Shown: positions 8,133-16,514 of the stretch, piece after piece
Numbering within the stretch: position 1 is the first letter of the stretch
Layout: every line of letters starts with the position of its first letter
DNA from: JAVBRU01 sp031547595
GTDB lineage: Bacteria; Bacillota; Clostridia; Christensenellales; Aristaeellaceae
Direction: 5' to 3'
Assembly: GCA_031547595.1 (NCBI GenBank)
Contig: JAVBRU010000017.1
Location: 7,911-71,910, forward strand
DNA length: 64,000 bases
The notes under the pieces: model-generated
What the model was told of the DNA's origin: nothing
Databases searched by the model: none
Seen by the model: the letters and a program-made list of their open reading frames with translations, nothing else
Position numbers and translations under genes: made by a program

Positions 8133-9569
8133 TCAATAGATTTGCAGATAGGGCTTAAGCGGAACAGCCGGTACAGTTTTCAGGCGCAGCCAGGCGCAGA
8201 TTTCCAGCAGCTCGTTTTGCACATCGCCCATGGCAACCGGGAAATGGTGCGACAGACCGTGGGCCATCACAGTGTTGAAATAATCCAGTGCAGACAGAGA
8301 CTGCCCATTGAGCTGTAAACTGCCCAGCCAGCCGCGGCTGCCAAAGAAGCTTGGCTTTTGCGGGGAAGCGAATGTGCCGCCCGAAACTAGCAGCGTATCG
8401 CATTCTCCTGCCAGACGCCCAATGGTGATGGTGTTTTCGCCAAAGACCATATCCCGGGTAACGCCGCAGCAGTTGGGCGCTTGCCCCGGGGTGTGCGCTT
8501 TGCCGTGGTAATTGACGCCCAGGGAATAGCCCCTGACATCGGCAAACGCTTTTGCGGCGGGCCCGCAGTGCCATAAAAGCAGTGTGTCGTCCTGAGGATC
8601 CACCGCGCTTAAATCCATCAGCATGGTGGACTGCTGGGTGAGCCTTTCCATCAGCAGCATACTGACGGCGCTGAGTGCGTCGCCCTCGCAGGCGGTGGGG
8701 ATGCCTGCGTCATTCAGCTTGCCGACCACAGAGCAAACCGAATAATCCAACTGCGATTGATGCTTGGGCCAGCAGCTGACAGCCAGGGCGTTAAAGTGAT
8801 TATCGCTGGCAAAGTCCTGATAAGCTTTAAAAAGACGGGCGTTTAACAAATGATGCTTGGCAGATGCCGGGTGCACGCCGCTGGCTTCCTGCTCGTAAGC
8901 TTCTGCCAAAGGCGCCATTTGCGCATCAGTATAGCTTTCGGCCCGCTGCAGGATATCATCGAATTCCGGCAGCCGGTCATATTCCAGCCCCGGGAAGAGA
9001 TGCAATAGCTTACGCTCGTCAAAATACAAATCGTTAAACCCCGGCGCGATGCCGCCAATGAGCGCCACCCGCGATTTACGCATGGCCTTGAGGGCGCGCA
9101 GGGCGCGCAGCGTGATTTGCAGCCGGGGGGCAAACAGCGCGCCGTTGCCCTCGCCAAAAAACCACTTGGCGGGGTGATATTCATCGGGATAATAAGTTCT
9201 GTTAATGGCCTGATACATATTGATGGAGCATAGGGAATTGAGCGGAGCAACGCCGTCGGCAGCGCCCTCGCCAATGGCCCACCAGCCAAGGGGAAGGTTG
9301 CTTTGCACCATCAGCTGTGCCAGCAGTCCGGCGGAAAAGCTGGTGCACTGAACCAACAAGAAGTCTACCTGCTCGCCCTTCATGGCCGCTATGGCCTGCT
9401 TGGCATCCGGGGGCGTAATGACGGTTTGCGGATACACATAAAGCGCTACTCCCATAGGATCAAGCAGCGCCTGTAAACCGGCGGCTGATTTTTGATACCG
9501 GGCTGCCTTATCCCCCGGGAAGCTGAGCTGGCTCAAGCTGACGAGCCCTATTTTAAATTCCAATGCCAT
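8133..9569 (-). CDS. L-fucose/L-arabinose isomerase-like sugar isomerase
   Basis: 478 residues in the FucI/AraA-like fold. The N-terminal half has the Rossmann-like FLLVQCTSFSAGLLAQL and the central part ALIGGIAPGFND. Candidate metal-site regions are CEGDALSAVSMLL (Glu), MDLSAVDPQDD (Asp) and HGLSHHFPVAMG (His), matching the Glu/Asp/His ligand order of fucose isomerase. It should interconvert an aldose and a ketose in the cytoplasm. It is probably the first gene of the operon isomerase, ROK kinase, GatZ-like, HAD, which together read as isomerise, phosphorylate, cleave. The exact sugar is not deducible. GAGGAGTGG precedes the ATG. Confidence 0.75.
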   Translation of the reverse strand: MALEFKIGLVSLSQLSFPGDKAARYQKSAAGLQALLDPMGVALYVYPQTVITPPDAKQAIAAMKGEQVDFLLVQCTSFSAGLLAQLMVQSNLPLGWWAIGEGAADGVAPLNSLCSINMYQAINRTYYPDEYHPAKWFFGEGNGALFAPRLQITLRALRALKAMRKSRVALIGGIAPGFNDLYFDERKLLHLFPGLEYDRLPEFDDILQRAESYTDAQMAPLAEAYEQEASGVHPASAKHHLLNARLFKAYQDFASDNHFNALAVSCWPKHQSQLDYSVCSVVGKLNDAGIPTACEGDALSAVSMLLMERLTQQSTMLMDLSAVDPQDDTLLLWHCGPAAKAFADVRGYSLGVNYHGKAHTPGQAPNCCGVTRDMVFGENTITIGRLAGECDTLLVSGGTFASPQKPSFFGSRGWLGSLQLNGQSLSALDYFNTVMAHGLSHHFPVAMGDVQNELLEICAWLRLKTVPAVPLKPYLQIY

Positions 9570-9603
9570 CCACTCCTCTGTGTTTCAATATTGAGCAAAT
9601 TGA

Positions 9604-9619
9604 TTGCACAAATGTGCAA
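9604..9619. promoter_or_regulatory. Inverted repeat TTGCACA-AA-TGTGCAA upstream of the isomerase operon
   Basis: Perfect 7-bp arms with a 2-bp spacer, 35 bp upstream of the isomerase start on the minus strand. Thirteen bases (GCACAAATGTGCA) recur at 15544-15556, just after the PocR-AraC gene. It is a candidate operator for that regulator. Confidence 0.4.
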
Positions 9620-9661
9620 GATATGGGTATAACCAACCCAATTGAAGATACAGTCAGATGA

Positions 9662-10588
9662 TCAGACCCAGCCGGGCAGCAGCCAGGTTTGCCGATCGGT
9701 ATAATCAGGATAAATCGTGCTGACAAAATGCAGCTGCCCGTAAATATCATTGCCCATCAGATAGCCAAACCCCAAAGCGGCGATGGCCCACCAGATATCC
9801 GGCGTGTCGTTATCCCGGGCCAGGGTTTCTACATAATATTTATATTGCCCATGGGCGGCACGCTGGAAAGAAATAAGGTCGGGCCGGTTTTTGATGCTGA
9901 ATTCCGTGCCGCGCAGTGCGGGCGGCATGCCATGCTGACGGAGCGCTTCAATGGAGGAATTCCGGGCGGCAGGGTCTCTCGAATCAGAAAAGAAATAGGG
10001 TGCCGCGCCATAACGCTGCATCATAGCACACTGGATGGCATAAGCCCGCTGCGGCGAATAAACATAGGGAACTAATATGGTTTCAAAAGCCTCGTGCTTT
10101 TCAATGAGGGGCTGGATGTCCTGTTCCCAATCAAAATTCTTGTCTTTATCCAGGGTGATAAAGGCCCTGTTTTTACACGCGCGGATCAAATCCTCCAGGC
10201 AAGGGATGTGGCTTTCGCAGGGAAAGCCATCCTTGCCCTTCAGCCGCAGGCAGCGCAGCTGTTCATACGTCCAGTCGCAGATCATCGGGGAGGAGGGCAG
10301 GCCGTTTTGCCCTTTCTTTTCCGCCCAATCGGTGGTGCGTAAAAGGCTGGCGTCGTGCATGATGATCATCACCTGGTCCTTGGAGCGCTGAAGATCGGTC
10401 TCCACAATATCCACGCCTGCGTCCAGCACGCTGTTGCAGCCCTCGATGGAGTTTTCGGGGAATATCCGATTGTTATCGCCCCGATGGCCCACCACCATCA
10501 AGCGGGTGGCCGGCTGATAAAAGGCCTCCTTTTTTTCTTCCCAGCAGCACATATCGGGCCGGTTTACAGGGTTTTGGGTGGTATCCAT
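9662..10588 (-). CDS. Glycerophosphodiester phosphodiesterase (GDPD) family protein 1
   Basis: 308 residues, no signal peptide, so cytoplasmic. The GDPD active site is complete: GHRGDNN followed by PENSIEG, then IVETDLQ and IIMHDAS. These supply the catalytic His pair and the metal-binding Glu/Asp residues. The enzyme class hydrolyses glycerophosphodiesters to glycerol 3-phosphate and an alcohol, though relatives act on other phosphodiesters. It is a tandem paralogue of the gene immediately upstream (6 bases between them), sharing ICDWTYE, NRAFITLDK, FDWEQDI and GYLMGN. Its N-terminus RPDMCCWEEKK matches the tail of the upstream solute-binding protein, as described for the A9 site. Confidence 0.85.
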   Translation of the reverse strand: MDTTQNPVNRPDMCCWEEKKEAFYQPATRLMVVGHRGDNNRIFPENSIEGCNSVLDAGVDIVETDLQRSKDQVMIIMHDASLLRTTDWAEKKGQNGLPSSPMICDWTYEQLRCLRLKGKDGFPCESHIPCLEDLIRACKNRAFITLDKDKNFDWEQDIQPLIEKHEAFETILVPYVYSPQRAYAIQCAMMQRYGAAPYFFSDSRDPAARNSSIEALRQHGMPPALRGTEFSIKNRPDLISFQRAAHGQYKYYVETLARDNDTPDIWWAIAALGFGYLMGNDIYGQLHFVSTIYPDYTDRQTWLLPGWV

Positions 10589-10594
10589 CGTTTT

Positions 10595-11413
10595 TTATAT
10601 CCCTTCATTGTCTATTGCACTATAATCAGGATAGCTGCTCATCATAAAATCCAGCTGATCATATACCTTGTTGCCCATCAAATAGCCGCAGCCCATTTCA
10701 TACAGTGCCTGCCACGCGGCCTCATGGTCATGGTCTGCCTTCAATGTTTCGGCATACCATTTTGCGCCGCTGCCAGACACCCTGGCAAAATAACCATCCG
10801 GCGCTGCAGGATCAAATTCCACGCCCCGCAGGTTGAGCGGCAGCTGATTTTCCAGGAGTGCTGAACGTGATTGCTCTTCCTTTGCCGCCGAGCGCGCATC
10901 GGCAAAATAGTATGCCTTGCTGCCCAGCTCGCGTAGCGCCTTATCGATTGCTGCCGCCTTTTCTACCGGGTAGGTATAGGGCACCAGCACCGTTTCATAG
11001 GCCTGGCATTTTTCCAGCAGCGGCATGATATCCTGATCCCAATCGAAATTCTGCATCTTGTCCAGCGTGATGAAGGCGCGGCCTTTGCAAACCTGAATCA
11101 AATCCTCCAGCCGGGGAATGGCGTAGCCGGTAGGCTCGCCCGCGCGGCTGACCAGGCACAGGCTTGTCAGCTCGTCATAGGTCCAGTCGCAAATGTTCTT
11201 GCTGGTGGGCAGCCCGTTTGTGCCGCGCATGTCAAACCAATTGGTGGTGCGGTATAGTGTGTCGTCATGCATGAGGATCAGCACGCCGTCTTTGGTCTTT
11301 TGCACATCTGTTTCGATGATATCGGCCCCGGCCATGATCACGCTCAGGCAGCCCTCGATGGAGTTTTCGGGGTAATAGAAGCCGTTATCGCCGCGGTGGG
11401 CGACGATCATCAT
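10595..11413 (-). CDS. Glycerophosphodiester phosphodiesterase family protein 2 (possibly the downstream part of an SBP-GDPD frameshift product)
   Basis: As a separate gene it starts with the ATG at 11413, overlapping the stop of the SBP gene (ATGA), with no good ribosome binding site, implying translational coupling. The active site is intact: VAHRGDNG, PENSIEG, IIETDVQ, LMHDDTL. The domain is 272 residues. However, sequence upstream of this start, in the same frame back to the A9 run at 11439-11447 (KKNSFDDPHGRM), aligns without gaps with KKEAFYQPATRL of its paralogue. The true N-terminus may therefore lie in the SBP frame and be joined by a -1 shift. Role: cytoplasmic or exported hydrolysis of imported phosphodiesters (inferred). 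Confidence 0.75.
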   Translation of the reverse strand: MMIVAHRGDNGFYYPENSIEGCLSVIMAGADIIETDVQKTKDGVLILMHDDTLYRTTNWFDMRGTNGLPTSKNICDWTYDELTSLCLVSRAGEPTGYAIPRLEDLIQVCKGRAFITLDKMQNFDWDQDIMPLLEKCQAYETVLVPYTYPVEKAAAIDKALRELGSKAYYFADARSAAKEEQSRSALLENQLPLNLRGVEFDPAAPDGYFARVSGSGAKWYAETLKADHDHEAAWQALYEMGCGYLMGNKVYDQLDFMMSSYPDYSAIDNEGI

Positions 11414-13311
11414 GCGCCCATGGGGGTCATCAAAGCTGTTTTTTTTTCTGCCCAATCCAGCATATCGGGGCGCACAGTGCGCTCGGCCGCCCAAAGCGGT
11501 GTAAAGAGTGAAGGATCACGGATGTAGTCCTTAGTAGTAAGGCCCGAGGCGCCCTTTGGCGCCTCGGAGGTGTCCATAGAATCATTCAATGCGTCCTGGT
11601 ACGTGGCATAGGCATCCACGTAAATTTGCTTGTAAGCGTCCACATTCAGGCGCTTCAGGTCTGCCTGGAAGGCCGCCCATTCTGTTTCGTTCAATTCGCG
11701 GGTGCCCACGATGAACTTGGCCACCTCGCTGGAGACATAGGTGGAAATGGCAGAGGCAAGCTCGCTGGCCCGGGTGGCATCGGCATCACTCAGCCACAAT
11801 ATGGAGGGATAGCCGTTCACGGTGTAGGGGCCTACATTTTCCAGCGTGGATACGTAGATGGGTGTGCCGTTCTCCATGAAGATGATCTCCATGCCAGCCA
11901 CGCTGAGCATGGTTTGCAGGTTACCGCTGCGTTTGTCGTAGGTATAAGCCATAGGCCCCATGCGGCTGCCAAAGCGCAGGTTGTTGAAGCAGTTGGTCTG
12001 GAAGCCGCGGAACTTAGCCGTCACGTCGGCATAGCGCCCGGTGCCGCCATCTTCCACGCTGAGCTGGTCGGGGTTGAGGAATTTCTGCTCTTCCTCGCTC
12101 CAAACCAGGCCGCTGACCAAGCCCAGGGTGTCTTCACCCGCCACGGGGCCTTCCCACATGTAGATGGAGCCTTCATCCGTATAGAACCAATCCAGCAGTT
12201 TGCAGATCAGCTCGGCATGCTCGGTATCCGCAGACACCGCAATGCCGCCCACGACGACAGAGGAGTTGGATGCCCATTCGGCTTTTTCGTGCTGGGCGCT
12301 GGTCAAGGGGGAGATGGCGGCATAGTTGGTTTCTTCCGCCTCCGCGCCCACGAAATAGCTGGGGCGTTCAGACATGAACAGCACATCACCGGCGGCAAAC
12401 TGTGCTGTTACCTTTTCCTTTGCCATGGTGAAGAAGTCTTCGTTGATAATGCCATCTGCATAGTACTGGCGCATGGTTTGCAGATAGTCATAGTACACAT
12501 CCTCCATCACGGGGATGACGACCTCGCCATTGCGCATGGCGGCGTTGACGCCTGTCTGATTGGTTTTGCCGGTGGTCAGGAAGCCATAGGCGTTCAGGAT
12601 CAGATGGCGCGGGTCATAATCGCCTTCCGAGCCGCCCAGCGGCGCGCTGTTGGGCTTTTGCGCCTTGAAGGCATAGAGCAAGGTGTTTAGCTCATCGAGC
12701 GTCTTGGGCATTTCATACCCATTCGCTGTCATCCATGCTGTGTCCAGAAAACCAATGCTGTTGGTCTGGTTGGTGTCCACATAGTTGAACAGCCGGGGCA
12801 GGCCGTAAATAGCGCCGGTTTGCGAGGTGCACAGCGCTTTGTATTCAGGGTACTGCTCAAACCAGAAGCTGAGGGCGGGCATGGTTTCTTCGTTGATGTA
12901 GGGGCTGAAATCCAATAGCTGCCCTTCCAGATCGCCGTACCGGACCATCAGTGCTGTGGAGAAGTTGAGGGCGAAAAGGATATCCGGCAGCTCATCGCCC
13001 ACAAACATCAGGCTTCTGCGCTCCGATACCGCACTGGCTGGAATCATGTCGAATTCCAGGGTGATGCCGGTATGCTTTTTGATGTAGGCGGCGATCCAGG
13101 AGTTGGTCATGTCGCCGCCTGTGCTTTCGTTGTATACGGCGGCCACTTTCAGGGTGACACCCTCGCCATCGGCAAGGAACTTGCGTGTTTTGTACGCGTC
13201 CAGGTATTCCGGCAGCTCCATGGGCTCGCCCGCCGGCTCGGTTTCGAGTGCCTGGGCGGCGGTGCCCAGCAAAAGCAACAGGGCCAGCAAAAGGGACAAG
13301 GTCTTTCTCAT
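11410..13311 (-). CDS. Extracellular solute-binding protein (LplA-like) with a GDPD-like C-terminal tail
   Basis: 633 residues. A signal peptide ends near GTAAQALE and has no lipobox Cys. The body is a family-1-type SBP of the large LplA kind: TNSWIAAYIKKHTGITLEFD, GDELPDILFAL, TGAIYGLPRL and AELICKLLDWFYTDEG. The usual C-terminus of this family would end near YKQIYVDAYATYQDAL. Here about 60 further residues follow (MDTSEAP...RPDMLDWAEKK), which resemble the N-terminus of GDPD 1 (MDTTQNP...RPDMCCWEEKK). Two LplB/LplC-type permeases lie immediately upstream. Ligand unknown; a phosphodiester-containing sugar is suggested only by context. Confidence 0.85.
   Translation of the reverse strand: MRKTLSLLLALLLLLGTAAQALETEPAGEPMELPEYLDAYKTRKFLADGEGVTLKVAAVYNESTGGDMTNSWIAAYIKKHTGITLEFDMIPASAVSERRSLMFVGDELPDILFALNFSTALMVRYGDLEGQLLDFSPYINEETMPALSFWFEQYPEYKALCTSQTGAIYGLPRLFNYVDTNQTNSIGFLDTAWMTANGYEMPKTLDELNTLLYAFKAQKPNSAPLGGSEGDYDPRHLILNAYGFLTTGKTNQTGVNAAMRNGEVVIPVMEDVYYDYLQTMRQYYADGIINEDFFTMAKEKVTAQFAAGDVLFMSERPSYFVGAEAEETNYAAISPLTSAQHEKAEWASNSSVVVGGIAVSADTEHAELICKLLDWFYTDEGSIYMWEGPVAGEDTLGLVSGLVWSEEEQKFLNPDQLSVEDGGTGRYADVTAKFRGFQTNCFNNLRFGSRMGPMAYTYDKRSGNLQTMLSVAGMEIIFMENGTPIYVSTLENVGPYTVNGYPSILWLSDADATRASELASAISTYVSSEVAKFIVGTRELNETEWAAFQADLKRLNVDAYKQIYVDAYATYQDALNDSMDTSEAPKGASGLTTKDYIRDPSLFTPLWAAERTVRPDMLDWAEKKTALMTPMGA
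11439..11447 (-). other. A9 homopolymer: candidate -1 frameshift or transcriptional slippage site (or indel)
   Basis: On the minus strand GCAGAAAAAAAAACAGC contains nine A residues. In the SBP frame the codons are GAA AAA AAA ACA, forming an A_AAA_AAA slippery heptamer. A -1 shift here changes EKKTALMTPMGA-stop into EKKNSFDDPHGRM, which continues directly into the GDPD catalytic domain. Confidence 0.6.
11544..11567 (-). other. Strong GC hairpin inside the SBP/GDPD junction
   Basis: CCGAGGCGCC (11544-11553) and GGCGCCTCGG (11558-11567) form a perfect 10-bp stem with a 4-base loop, inside the coding frame of the SBP tail and about 100 bases upstream of the A9 run. There is no T tract after it, so it is not a normal terminator. 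Confidence 0.5.
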
Positions 13312-13363
13312 TGTGATATTCTCCTTTCTTCTTATGGAATAAGCAGCACTGTGCCGCCTATTA

Positions 13364-14278
13364 TCAGCCTTTCAGGGAACCGATCATCACGCCCTTTACG
13401 AAGTACTTTTGCACAAAGGGGTAGGCCAGCAAAAGCGGCGCGGAGGAAATGAATATGAGCGCGTATTTCATGGTCTGGGCGATATAGGACATGTGCACAT
13501 AATAAGCGGTCATATCCTCTGCGGTGCCTGTGTCTTCCAATAGTGAAATGGCGTTTTGGTTAAGCAGCAGGATATTGCGCAGCACCAGCTGCAACGGTGC
13601 GTATTCCGGTTTTGAGGTGTAGATCAAGGCATTAAAATAGCTATTCCACCGGCCGGTGGCGAAAAAGAGCACCAGCACGGCCAGGATGGGCTTGGCCAGG
13701 GGCAGCGCAATACGAAAGAAGGTGTCAAAATCGCTGGCTCCGTCAATTTTAGCGCTTTCATAGATTTCCTGAGGAATGGAGTTTTGAAAATAAGTGCGGG
13801 TGACAATGGCGTAGTATAGGCTGAGGGAGCCCATCACAATCAGGGTATAAGGCTGATTGATGAGATTGTATGCTTTCATTTGCAGATAGGTGGGCACAAG
13901 CCCGCCGCCAAAGTACATGGGGATCAGGAAAAACCAGGCGAAGAATTTTTGCCCTGGCAGCCCGCGCTTGCTGCGCGCGTAGGCCATGGGCACAGTCAGC
14001 AGCAAAGTGAGCAGCGTGCCCAGCACGGTGTAAATAATAGAGTTGCGGTATCCGGTCCAGATCTGACTGTTCTTCATCACATTCTGGTAGGCTTCCAGGC
14101 TGAAACCCTTGGGCAGCAGTGTGATTTGCCCCATGGCCACCATCTCAGGCTCCGAAATCGATGCAATAATGGTGAAATACAGCGGGTACAGCGTAATCAG
14201 CAGAATGACGATCATGATTGTGATATTCACGCTGTCAAAAACCCGGTCTGCGCGAGATCTTTTGATGACGCTCATCAT
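13364..14278 (-). CDS. Carbohydrate ABC transporter permease (LplC/MalG type)
   Basis: 304 residues with about six membrane segments. The MalG-type EAA loop is readable as EIYESAKIDGASDFDTFFRIALPLAKP, the contact site for the ATPase (quoted from two adjoining parts: EIYESAKIDGASD and RIALPLAKP). The C-terminus VQKYFVKGVMIGSLKG is typical of LplC/YtcP proteins. AAGGAGG precedes a double ATG. It pairs with the permease encoded just upstream (9 bases away). No ATPase gene is present in this operon. Confidence 0.88.
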   Translation of the reverse strand: MMSVIKRSRADRVFDSVNITIMIVILLITLYPLYFTIIASISEPEMVAMGQITLLPKGFSLEAYQNVMKNSQIWTGYRNSIIYTVLGTLLTLLLTVPMAYARSKRGLPGQKFFAWFFLIPMYFGGGLVPTYLQMKAYNLINQPYTLIVMGSLSLYYAIVTRTYFQNSIPQEIYESAKIDGASDFDTFFRIALPLAKPILAVLVLFFATGRWNSYFNALIYTSKPEYAPLQLVLRNILLLNQNAISLLEDTGTAEDMTAYYVHMSYIAQTMKYALIFISSAPLLLAYPFVQKYFVKGVMIGSLKG

Positions 14279-14287
14279 GCCGCCTCC

Positions 14288-15223
14288 TTACAAAATACTA
14301 ATTTCCGAAACCTTCTTGGCAATGGTGTTGACCATCAGCAGGAGCACAATGTTGATCACTGTGTTAAACAGTGATATGGCTGCGGAATATGAAAATTGTG
14401 AATTACGTAGGCCGGTTTGGTATACATAGGTGGAAATGACCTGCGAAGCGTCCAGATTTAAGGAGTTTTGAAGCAGGTACACTTTTTCAAAGCCCACCGA
14501 CAGCACATCCCCGCAACGCAGGATCAGCATGATGATCACCGTGGGCAAAATGGTGGGCAAGTTGATATGCCAAATGATCTTCATCCGTGTGGCACCGTCA
14601 ATGTAGGCGGCCTCATGCAGCTCTGGAGAGACACCGGCCAAAGCAGACAGGTAGATGATAGCGTTCCAGCCCAGGCCCTGCCACACCCCGCTCCAGACAT
14701 AAATCGAAGAAAACGCTGCCGGATTGGCCAGAAAATTCTGGCGGCTGCCCCCCAAGGCGGCCACCAGATGATTGATCACGCCGTTGTTTTTATCCAGAAA
14801 CAGCGTGACCATAGAACAGATCACCACAGTAGAAATAAAGTGAGGCGCGTAGGTGATCATCTGTACCGTCTTTTTGAAGCGCAGGTGGGTCAGCTCGTTC
14901 ATCATGAGCGCAAAAATCACCGATAGGGGAAAGGTGGCCAGCGAATATAGGCTGATGACGATGGTATTGAGCATGATGCGGCCAAAGTAGGGATACTCGA
15001 TAAATTTGATGAAGTGCTGCAGCCCCACCCATGGGCTGCCCCAGATGCCTTTTCTGGATGAAAACTCTTTGAAGGCAATTTGCACGCCATACATAGGCGC
15101 ATACATAAACATGCAAGCATAAATGAACGCTGGCAGAATCAGTACGTAAAGCTGCCAGGATTGCAATATGGTTTTTCCAAGCCTTTTTCGCCGTAGCGCC
15201 GGAACGGGCAACTGATTCAACAT
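14288..15223 (-). CDS. Carbohydrate ABC transporter permease (LplB/UgpA type)
   Basis: 311 residues. Start placed at the ATG at 15223 because AAAGGA lies 7 bases upstream; longer in-frame starts would run through the promoter region. Six membrane segments, N-terminal YVLILPAFIYACMFMYAPMY, and the EAA loop ELHEAAYIDGATRMKIIWHI. This is the first gene of the permease-permease-SBP-GDPD-GDPD operon. A TATACT -10-like hexamer is present upstream on the minus strand, but the matching -35 is poor, suggesting activator-dependent transcription. Confidence 0.85.
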   Translation of the reverse strand: MLNQLPVPALRRKRLGKTILQSWQLYVLILPAFIYACMFMYAPMYGVQIAFKEFSSRKGIWGSPWVGLQHFIKFIEYPYFGRIMLNTIVISLYSLATFPLSVIFALMMNELTHLRFKKTVQMITYAPHFISTVVICSMVTLFLDKNNGVINHLVAALGGSRQNFLANPAAFSSIYVWSGVWQGLGWNAIIYLSALAGVSPELHEAAYIDGATRMKIIWHINLPTILPTVIIMLILRCGDVLSVGFEKVYLLQNSLNLDASQVISTYVYQTGLRNSQFSYSAAISLFNTVINIVLLLMVNTIAKKVSEISIL

Positions 15224-15565
15224 AATCATTCCTTTGCAGTAAGATTTGCTGTTCTTAAGCATAGTATAAATACCTTTCAAGAAAAAAGCGATATACAATC
15301 CTTCATAATGCTTGTACTATTGTGCATTAATTATTGATGCGTCGATATTTGATTCTATATAATATCATCAGGCAAGAAAAAAGCAGCCCATAGGCTGCCG
15401 CAAGTAAAAGATAGATTAAATGATTGTTTATTTCTCGTAAACTACATGGACGGGAAAATAAATGCGGTTTTCCGGCCCAAAAGACCGTATGACGCATAGG
15501 GATATATGCTGGTGCAATAAAGAAGAAAGATTCGTTTTTAAAGGCACAAATGTGCATTGCACTCC
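15224..15565. other. Intergenic region between the PocR-AraC gene and the permease operon
   Basis: No gene is supported here. It holds the terminator of the regulator gene (15377-15399), a copy of the GCACAAATGTGCA sequence at 15544-15556, a further TTGTGCA half-site at about 15319-15325, and the promoter region of the permease operon close to 15250-15320. Confidence 0.5.
15377..15399 (-). terminator. Rho-independent terminator of the PocR-AraC gene
   Basis: On the minus strand GCAGCC and GGCTGC (15383-15398) form a stem with a 4-base loop, followed by six T residues (A tract at 15377-15382 on the plus strand). Confidence 0.75.
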
Positions 15566-16408
15566 TCACTCCGCAAGCCTGCGCAAGTAGCTTTCCGGTG
15601 AGACGCCCTCCAGGTTCTTAAATACGCGCGAGCAATAAGATACACTGGAGAAACCATACATTTCGGCGGATTCCTGCAATGATTTGCCGGAAACCAGCGC
15701 CTGCTTAACGGCGTCGATGCGCTTGCGGTTGACCAGCTTAATAACCGAGGTGTTCATTTCGGCGCGGATATAATGGCATAGCTTGGAGCGGCTGATAAAT
15801 AGCGCGCTAGAGATGGTATTCAGGTTCAAGGGGTCTGCCAGATGCTCATCCACGTATTTTTCGATCTTGGCCAGCAGCGGCGGCTCAATCAGGCGCACCA
15901 TGCCATTGAGGTAGGTATAGCAGGCAACGGCCTCCAGCATGCGGGCGGCGCAAAGCATGCTGGCATGGCTCATCCGGGGCAGGGCTTGATAGGCCAGGAA
16001 TAAGTCCTGGGGGTTCAGGCCAAATGCCTGGAACTTTTCCAGGTAATGCTTCATCTCCTGTGGGTCGGTTTCCATCAGCTGCACCTGCCCGATCATCAAA
16101 AAGCCTAGCAAATTGCCATTTTGCAGCACGGGGTGAACGTATTCCTCCAGGCCGGCATGGCAGGTGAAAATATGCATTTTGCTGGTGTTTTTGACAATCT
16201 GAATAGCCTGTTGATCGCACTCGCTGCAACAGGCGTGCAAATCCTTATGGCTTTTTACCAGCGAACAGAATTCCGAATCGTCTTTGTCTGCACAAACGAC
16301 GCTGCGCTTGCCATCGGGCAACCAAAAGGTGATTCTTACGCCAGTTACTTCGTAAAAATCCCGCAGAAGCCGCGTCAGTTTTGCCTTGTTGACCGATGCG
16401 TTTTCCAT
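15566..16408 (-). CDS. AraC-family regulator with N-terminal PocR sensory domain
   Basis: 280 residues from the ATG at 16408, which has GGAGG 8 bases upstream. The N-terminal half is a PocR domain: FYEVTGVRITFWLPDG, CSLVKSHKDLHACCSECDQQA, MHIFTCHAGLEEYVHPV and LLGFLMIGQVQL. PocR is a PAS-like module that binds small molecules such as glycols. The C-terminal AraC DNA-binding domain (about residues 185-278) includes LFISRSKLCHYIR and SAEMYGFSSVSYCSRVFK. It lies between the transporter-GDPD operon and the GDPD 3 operon and is the most likely local regulator of both. It has its own promoter and terminator. Confidence 0.88.
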   Translation of the reverse strand: MENASVNKAKLTRLLRDFYEVTGVRITFWLPDGKRSVVCADKDDSEFCSLVKSHKDLHACCSECDQQAIQIVKNTSKMHIFTCHAGLEEYVHPVLQNGNLLGFLMIGQVQLMETDPQEMKHYLEKFQAFGLNPQDLFLAYQALPRMSHASMLCAARMLEAVACYTYLNGMVRLIEPPLLAKIEKYVDEHLADPLNLNTISSALFISRSKLCHYIRAEMNTSVIKLVNRKRIDAVKQALVSGKSLQESAEMYGFSSVSYCSRVFKNLEGVSPESYLRRLAE

Positions 16409-16446
16409 GCCTTTTTCCTCCAAGAGCAGCCGTATACACGTCAATC

Positions 16447-16475
16447 AGTATAGCAAATTACATAGTAAAAAGCAA
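16447..16475 (-). promoter_or_regulatory. Promoter of the PocR-AraC gene
   Basis: On the minus strand TTGCTT (16470-16475) and TATACT (16447-16452) are separated by 17 bp. The -35 overlaps the upstream terminator stem. Confidence 0.6.
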
Positions 16476-16492
16476 CGGGCTGCACCCGTTGC
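16467..16492 (-). terminator. Rho-independent terminator of the HAD-GDPD 3 operon
   Basis: GCAACGGG (16472-16479) and CCCGTTGC (16485-16492) form an 8-bp stem with a 5-base loop, followed on the minus strand by TTTTT. Confidence 0.8.
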
Positions 16493-16514
16493 GATAGTAG
16501 GGAGTATATGGTAA

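Noticed and set aside
15327..15569. 80-residue open frame on the minus strand between the PocR-AraC gene and the permease gene
   Set aside because: It runs across the terminator of the regulator gene and has no ribosome binding site or recognisable domain.
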